From: Flavobacteriales bacterium
GTDB taxonomy: Bacteria; Bacteroidota; Bacteroidia; Flavobacteriales_D; Crocinitomicaceae
Reading direction: 5' to 3'
DNA length: 18,684 bases
NCBI GenBank assembly: GCA_009926905.1
Contig: RFNX01000271.1
Span: 1-18,684, forward strand
This document shows, piece after piece, positions 14,147 through 18,684 of this stretch (the first letter of the stretch is position 1; every line of letters begins with the position of its first letter). The notes under the pieces were generated by a model that saw nothing but the letters and a program-made list of their open reading frames with translations, did no database searches and was not told where the DNA came from. Both the position numbers and the translations under genes were made by a program.

Positions 14147-16105
14147 ATGAAAAAAGCCTTATTTTTAGTTGTTAGTTTTATTTTCGTTCAAGTTGTAAAT
14201 GCTCAAAAAGATCCGGTTGTAATGGAGATTGATGGCAAACCAGTTACGAAATCAGAATTTTTACAGATTTACTTAAAAAACAACAACAGTCCGAAATATG
14301 ACAAACAAACGTTGGATGAGTATGTAGAAATGTTCAAAAAATTCAAATTAAAAGTTGCGGAAGCTGAAAAGTTGGGTTACGATACCATTCCAAAATTGAA
14401 AAAGGAATTAGAAGGTTATAAAAGACAATTAGCTACACCTTATTTAATAGATTCAGTTGAAAATAAATATTTGGTAGAACAAGCCTACGAACGCATTAAA
14501 ACAGAAATTCGAGCTTCACATATTTTAGTTAAAATCGATCCTGCAGCAACCCCAAAAGATACCCTAGCAGCTTACAATCGCATTATGGCTTTAAAAAAGA
14601 GAATCGAAAAAGGGGAGGATTTTGCTTCTGTGGCAAAAATGAAAAATGGTTCTGAAGATCCATCTGCTTTAAACAATGGCGGTGATTTAGGATTTTTTAC
14701 TGCTTTCCAAATGGTTTATCCGTTTGAAGAAAAAGCATACACAACTCCGATAGGTTCTATCTCAGAGCCTTTTAGAACGAGATTTGGTTACCATATAGTG
14801 AAAGTAACTGATAAACGCCCTGCAAGAGGAACAATTAAAGTGGCTCATTTAATGATCGCTGTACCAAAAGATGGAACACAAGAAGCGAAAGACAATGCAG
14901 AGCGCAAGGCAAATGAATTGTATGATAAATTAAAAAATGGAGAAAAATGGGAGGATTTAGTACCACTTCATTCTGATGACCCAGGTTCAGTTAAAAAAGG
15001 TGGAGAATTACCAGCTTTTGGTTCTGGAACAACACAGCGTATGGTACCAGTTTTTGAAGACGCTGCTTTTGCCTTAAAAAATGACGGTGAAATAAGCAAG
15101 CCAGTAAAAACAGAATATGGCTACCACATCATTAAAAGATTAGAATGGAAAGATATTCCGCCTTATGCTTCCATGAAAAAAGAATTGCAAGGACGTGTAA
15201 ATAAAGACGATCGTTCTAAAAAAACACAAGATTCATTTGTTTCGAAATTGAAAAAGAACTACGGTTATAAATTTGCAGGAGAGAAAAACCTAAAGTGGTT
15301 TGAAAAGAATTTGGATTCGACTTATTTCATTGGGAAATGGACAGCAAATGGTTTGACTTCTAACAAGGCACTTTTCAAAATTGCCAGTAAATCATTTACT
15401 CAAAAAGATTTTGCGGACTATTTAGTGAAAAATGCTCGTGGAATTAAAAGAGAAGATAGCAAAGTGGTTGTTGCAAATCAATATAAAAATTGGGAAAAAG
15501 CCGCAATTCTGCAATATGAAGAGCAATTGTTACCTTCAAAATATCCTGAATTCAAGGCCTTGGTTAATGAATACCACGACGGAATCATTTTATATGAAAT
15601 CATGTCTGACAAAGTTTGGAATAAAGCTTCTAAGGACACAGTTGGTTTAAAAGAGTTTTTTGCGCAAAACAGAGATAATTACAAATGGCCAAAACGTTTA
15701 GATGCAACGGTTTATGAATGTTTGAACAAGCAAATTGCCGATAAAGTTGCTGGTATGTTGAAAAACGACACTATCACTTCCAAACATGTTTTAGAGGTAA
15801 TCAACAAAGATTCTGAACTGAATTTGAAAGTGAGAATGAACAAATTTGACATTGAGCAAACGAGCTTTTTGAAAAGCGCAAATCTTAAAAAAGGTTTAAA
15901 CGCTGCTTACGAATTTGAAGGTAAATTTTATGTAGTGAAAGTTACAGATGTACTAGAGCCAATGCGCAAAGAATATTCTGAAGCAAAAGGAGTAGCAACT
16001 TCAGATTACCAAAACTTCCTTGAGAAAACATGGTTAGAAGAATTGACAAAAAATCATCCAATCAAGGTAAACAGCGAGGTTTTATACAATCTTGGCAACA
16101 AATAA
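14147..16105 (+). CDS. Periplasmic parvulin-type isomerase with two PpiC domains
   Basis: The 652-residue protein has a signal peptide (MKKALFLVVSFIFVQVVNAQ). A SurA/PpiD-like helical N-terminal region follows (about 25-118, with VVMEIDGKPVTKSEFLQIYL). The first parvulin domain covers about 120-222 (RASHILVKID, NNGGDLGFF, GYHIVKV) and the second about 228-332 (VAHLMIAVP, KKGGELPAFG, GYHIIK). Both keep the GG and GYHI signature elements. The C-terminal 300 residues are helical and contain EYHDGIILYEIMSDKVWNKA, a segment I recall as conserved in Bacteroidota relatives. The role is most likely folding or escort of outer-membrane proteins in the periplasm. A second parvulin gene begins two bases after its stop, so the pair is one operon. 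Naming it surA or ppiD would be a guess. Confidence 0.92.
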   Translation: MKKALFLVVSFIFVQVVNAQKDPVVMEIDGKPVTKSEFLQIYLKNNNSPKYDKQTLDEYVEMFKKFKLKVAEAEKLGYDTIPKLKKELEGYKRQLATPYLIDSVENKYLVEQAYERIKTEIRASHILVKIDPAATPKDTLAAYNRIMALKKRIEKGEDFASVAKMKNGSEDPSALNNGGDLGFFTAFQMVYPFEEKAYTTPIGSISEPFRTRFGYHIVKVTDKRPARGTIKVAHLMIAVPKDGTQEAKDNAERKANELYDKLKNGEKWEDLVPLHSDDPGSVKKGGELPAFGSGTTQRMVPVFEDAAFALKNDGEISKPVKTEYGYHIIKRLEWKDIPPYASMKKELQGRVNKDDRSKKTQDSFVSKLKKNYGYKFAGEKNLKWFEKNLDSTYFIGKWTANGLTSNKALFKIASKSFTQKDFADYLVKNARGIKREDSKVVVANQYKNWEKAAILQYEEQLLPSKYPEFKALVNEYHDGIILYEIMSDKVWNKASKDTVGLKEFFAQNRDNYKWPKRLDATVYECLNKQIADKVAGMLKNDTITSKHVLEVINKDSELNLKVRMNKFDIEQTSFLKSANLKKGLNAAYEFEGKFYVVKVTDVLEPMRKEYSEAKGVATSDYQNFLEKTWLEELTKNHPIKVNSEVLYNLGNK

Positions 16106-16107
16106 AT

Positions 16108-17466
16108 ATGACAAAATCTTTCATAATTGCCTTTATAACGCTTTCATTCTTTTCTTTCGGACAAGGAAATGGAAAAGTTATAAATAAAGTTGCAGCACAA
16201 GTTGGTGACAATATCATTTTATTATCTGATATTGAAACTGCAAAAGCGCAATCTGCTACATCTGAAAATCCTGCTCCTGCTGGTTCGGAGTGCATGTTTT
16301 TAGAGCAATTGATGATGGAACAATTGTTAGTCAACCAAGCGAAATTAGACAGTTTACCGCTTTCTGACAATCAAGTAGATGCTGAAATGGAGAATCGATT
16401 GAGAATCATTGAAAGTAAATTTGGTAGCCGAGAAAAATTAGAGAACTTTTATGGAAAGACGATTTCACAATTAAAAGACGAATTTCGTGAGCAAATCAAA
16501 GAGAAAATGCTTGCGCAAGAAATGGAGCAAAAAATCGTAGCTGAAGTTACAGTTACGCCAAAGGAAGTTGCGGATTTCTTTAACAAATTACCTAAAGATA
16601 GTATTCCTTACATCAATATGAAACTTGGTTTTCAACAAATTGTAAACTACCCTTCCATCACAAAAGCAGATAAAAAAAGAGCTTATGATGCTTTGAGTGA
16701 TATCCGAAAAGTAATAATAGAAGAAGGAAAAAGTTTTGAAACGCAAGCAAGAATTGGTTCTGATGATCCTGGAAGTGCAGCTCAAGGGGGTAAAATCGCT
16801 GCAAGTAAAGGAATGATGGTTCCGCAGTTTGAAGCAACAGTCTTTAAATTGAAAACAGGTGAAGTATCGGATATTATTGAAACACCTTATGGTTACCACA
16901 TCATTAAACTTGTATCTAGAAAAGGTGACGATTATGTATGTTTACACATTTTGAAAATGCCAGAATACAGCCCTGATGCAATTAATATATCGGCTCAAAA
17001 AATGGATACATGTTACCGTTTATTAAAAGAAAATAAAATTACTTGGGACGATGCTGTATTTCGTTTTTCAAATGATGAATTAACAAAACAGAATAGAGGA
17101 ATCATCTCAAATCCAATCTCAGGCGACCAAACTTGGGACATGGAAGATTTGAACCAAGTTGATCAACAAATTTATTTATTGACAGACGCAATGGAGAAAG
17201 GAGACATCACCCAGCCTAACCTGTATGTGGACATTTACGAACGCAAACAAGGAATTCGTATTGTGAGAATGATGGACAGATATCCTCCACATGTTGCTAA
17301 CTTGAAAGATGATTACACATTGATTAAAAGTGCAGCCGAAAACGATAAAAAACAACGTGTAGTTACAAGTTGGGTGAATTCTAAAATCGGAAATGCTTAT
17401 GTTCGAATTGACGATGAATTCAAAAATTGTGACTTCAAAAGTAATTGGTTAAGAAAACAAGACTAA
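16108..17466 (+). CDS. SurA-like periplasmic parvulin isomerase
   Basis: With the ATG at 16108 the protein has 452 residues and a proper signal peptide (MTKSFIIAFITLSFFSFGQ). The open frame continues upstream to 16030, but that part overlaps the preceding gene and would bury the signal. Mature features resemble SurA: VINKVAAQVGDNIILLSDIE at about 24-43, a helical chaperone domain to about 165, then one good parvulin domain at 170-271 (GSDDPGSAAQGGKIA, PYGYHIIKLVSRKG). A second parvulin-like domain follows at about 276-395 (VCLHILKMPEYSP) but lacks clear GG and GYHI signatures, so it is probably structural. The C-terminus reads NAYVRIDDEFKNCDF. The inferred role is as an outer-membrane protein chaperone alongside the preceding parvulin, two bases upstream. 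Confidence 0.92.
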   Translation: MTKSFIIAFITLSFFSFGQGNGKVINKVAAQVGDNIILLSDIETAKAQSATSENPAPAGSECMFLEQLMMEQLLVNQAKLDSLPLSDNQVDAEMENRLRIIESKFGSREKLENFYGKTISQLKDEFREQIKEKMLAQEMEQKIVAEVTVTPKEVADFFNKLPKDSIPYINMKLGFQQIVNYPSITKADKKRAYDALSDIRKVIIEEGKSFETQARIGSDDPGSAAQGGKIAASKGMMVPQFEATVFKLKTGEVSDIIETPYGYHIIKLVSRKGDDYVCLHILKMPEYSPDAINISAQKMDTCYRLLKENKITWDDAVFRFSNDELTKQNRGIISNPISGDQTWDMEDLNQVDQQIYLLTDAMEKGDITQPNLYVDIYERKQGIRIVRMMDRYPPHVANLKDDYTLIKSAAENDKKQRVVTSWVNSKIGNAYVRIDDEFKNCDFKSNWLRKQD

Positions 17467-17475
17467 AAAAAATAT

Positions 17476-18429
17476 ATGTCAGATAAAGAAGCCGTAGATA
17501 GATTAGTAGTTCATTACAATGAACTCAAAGAAGAAATTCATAAAGTAATCATCGGGCAAGATGAGGTAGTTGACGAAGTTTTGATTTCTATTTTTTCAAG
17601 AGCACATTGCTTATTGGTTGGTGTGCCTGGACTTGCAAAAACGTTATTAGTAAACACGATTGCAGAAACATTAGGTTTGAGCTTTAATCGTATTCAGTTT
17701 ACGCCCGATTTAATGCCTTCGGACATCGTTGGTTCAGAAATCTTAGATGAAACGAAAAACTTCAAATTCATCAAAGGTCCTTTGTTTGCAAACGTACTTT
17801 TGGCTGATGAAATTAACCGTACGCCGCCAAAAACACAATCAGCTTTGTTGGAAGCGATGCAAGAAAGACGTGTAACTGCAGCTGCGACAACTTACGATTT
17901 ACCTGCACCGTTCTTTGTTTTGGCAACTCAAAATCCTATTGAACAGGAGGGGACTTATCCTTTACCTGAGGCACAATTAGATCGTTTTATGTTCAATATT
18001 TGGGTGGATTATCCAAGTTATGTGGAAGAATTGGCAATTGTAAAAGCAACTACTTCTGACACGAAAATAGCTTTGAGAAAAGTATTGACAGCTGAACAAA
18101 TCATGGATTATCAAGAATTGATTCGTCGCATTCCTGTTGCAGATAACGTATTAGAATATGCTGTAAAATTGGTTGGTAAAACACGTGTAAATAACCCTGG
18201 AGTTCCACAAATCACTAAAGATTTCATTACTTGGGGAGCTGGACCTAGAGCTTCTCAATATTTAATAGTTGGAGCGAAATGCCACGCAGCTTTACAAGGA
18301 AGATATTCACCAGATATTGACGATGTGAAAGCTGTTGCTAAAGCCATTTTACGTCACCGTTTGGTAAGAAATTACCGAGCTGAGGCTGAAGGTTATTCAA
18401 TGGATCGAATAATTGAAGAATTATTATAA
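17476..18429 (+). CDS. MoxR-family AAA+ ATPase
   Basis: The 317-residue cytosolic ATPase shows GVPGLAKT (Walker A, residues 49-56), VLLADEINR (Walker B, 107-115) and the ATQNPIEQEGTYPLPEAQLDRF region with sensor-1 and arginine-finger residues, all typical of the MoxR group. MoxR ATPases act as chaperone-like factors for maturation of protein complexes, often with a VWA-domain partner encoded next door. Here the upstream genes are periplasmic isomerases nine bases away, and the next gene is a small exported protein, so no DUF58 or VWA partner is adjacent in the window. Being in the same operon as the parvulins may be conserved linkage rather than a shared complex, since the compartments differ. 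The length is usual for the family. Confidence 0.95.
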   Translation: MSDKEAVDRLVVHYNELKEEIHKVIIGQDEVVDEVLISIFSRAHCLLVGVPGLAKTLLVNTIAETLGLSFNRIQFTPDLMPSDIVGSEILDETKNFKFIKGPLFANVLLADEINRTPPKTQSALLEAMQERRVTAAATTYDLPAPFFVLATQNPIEQEGTYPLPEAQLDRFMFNIWVDYPSYVEELAIVKATTSDTKIALRKVLTAEQIMDYQELIRRIPVADNVLEYAVKLVGKTRVNNPGVPQITKDFITWGAGPRASQYLIVGAKCHAALQGRYSPDIDDVKAVAKAILRHRLVRNYRAEAEGYSMDRIIEELL

Positions 18430-18466
18430 ATTTAATTTATTGAATTTCAATTCCCTAATAAAATGT

Positions 18467-18476
18467 TGTAATTTTA
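18467..18476 (+). promoter_or_regulatory. Possible -7 box TAATTTTA next to the start codon at 18481
   Basis: TGTAATTTTA ends four bases before the ATG, the same 10-mer and spacing as at 1882-1891. A TTG (18440-18442) lies 26 bases before the box, a little beyond the usual 17-23. The match to TAnnTTTG is seven of eight. Confidence 0.3.
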
Positions 18477-18480
18477 ACAC

Positions 18481-18684
18481 ATGAATATTCGGATACTTTC
18501 CGTTTTATTGTTAGTTAATTTCTTTGTGTTGCTCACGCCACGCGATTGGTGGCATCAATGTGACCATTATGAAACAATTGAATTTTCACATACAGACACT
18601 CATTTCGATGAAGGTTCTTGTGATTTTTGCGACTTTGATTTAAGTGTTTTTACTGTTCACCAACCTCATTTCTTCGCAAGCCAA
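18481..18684 (+). CDS. Partial exported His/Cys-rich small protein
   Basis: The frame is open from ATG at 18481 to the window edge, 68 codons, and continues beyond. The first 18 residues form a short signal peptide or membrane anchor (MNIRILSVLLLVNFFVLL). After it comes a segment dense in possible metal ligands: WWHQCDHYE, FSHTDTHFDEG, then CDFCDFDL with a CxxC pair, and later VHQPHFF. The order His-rich stretch, acidic spacer, CxxCDF is the main reason to think it is a real gene and perhaps a metal-binding envelope protein. I do not recognise a named family. It begins 51 bases after the MoxR gene with a possible own promoter. The end, length and partner genes are outside the window. Confidence 0.7.
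   Translation, partial: MNIRILSVLLLVNFFVLLTPRDWWHQCDHYETIEFSHTDTHFDEGSCDFCDFDLSVFTVHQPHFFASQ

Noticed and set aside
16030..16107. A 26-residue N-terminal extension of the SurA-like protein.
   Set aside because: It overlaps the upstream parvulin gene and would place charged residues before a good signal peptide starting at 16108.

Overview
The window looks like chromosomal DNA of a Bacteroidota bacterium, most likely a flavobacterium-like species (Flavobacteriales). The DNA is AT-rich and lacks clear Shine-Dalgarno sequences. Several genes have a TAnnTTTG -7 promoter box. The content is also typical: a TonB-dependent receptor with a carboxypeptidase-regulatory-like N-terminal domain, a probable type IX secretion (T9SS) cargo, a PorE-like OmpA lipoprotein, WG repeats, and a UbiA enzyme of the type found in this phylum. 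The family or genus cannot be fixed from this sequence. No rRNA, tRNA, CRISPR array, insertion sequence or phage gene was seen, and no gene-free stretch exceeds about 175 bases.

Layout. 1-469 (+) is the 3' end of clpB, interrupted by an apparent one-base deletion. 470-606 holds overlapping hairpins between convergent genes. 607-1143 (-) is an unrecognised protein. 1318-1773 (+) is a cyclophilin and 1896-2816 (+) an exported WG-repeat protein. 2820-6945 (-) is a tight operon read queE, PorE-like lipoprotein, UbiA prenyltransferase, maf, with ATGA overlaps at two junctions. 7043-10413 (+) is a two-gene unit: a probable T9SS surface protein and a TonB-dependent receptor. 10573-11725 (-) holds two membrane proteins (DUF4389 then DUF805) that share a C-terminal DLLDN. 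11831-12463 (-) is an exported protein with a carboxypeptidase-regulatory-like domain. 12610-18429 (+) runs guaB, a two-domain parvulin, a SurA-like parvulin and a MoxR ATPase. A partial exported His/Cys-rich protein starts at 18481 and leaves the window.

How the genes work together. The main theme is the cell envelope. The two parvulins are probably periplasmic folding factors for outer-membrane proteins such as the TonB receptor. The PorE-like lipoprotein would tie the outer membrane, possibly the T9SS, to peptidoglycan, and the 7043 product carries a tail like those that T9SS recognises. Housekeeping genes for purine synthesis (guaB), 7-deazaguanine synthesis (queE) and nucleotide quality control (maf) lie among them.

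No clearly new defence or mobile system was found. The observations most worth checking are the clpB frameshift, the T9SS-cargo/TonB-receptor pair, the PorE-like gene inside a housekeeping operon, the possible leaderless promoters, the DLLDN tail shared by two neighbouring membrane proteins, and the His/Cys-rich protein at the right edge.
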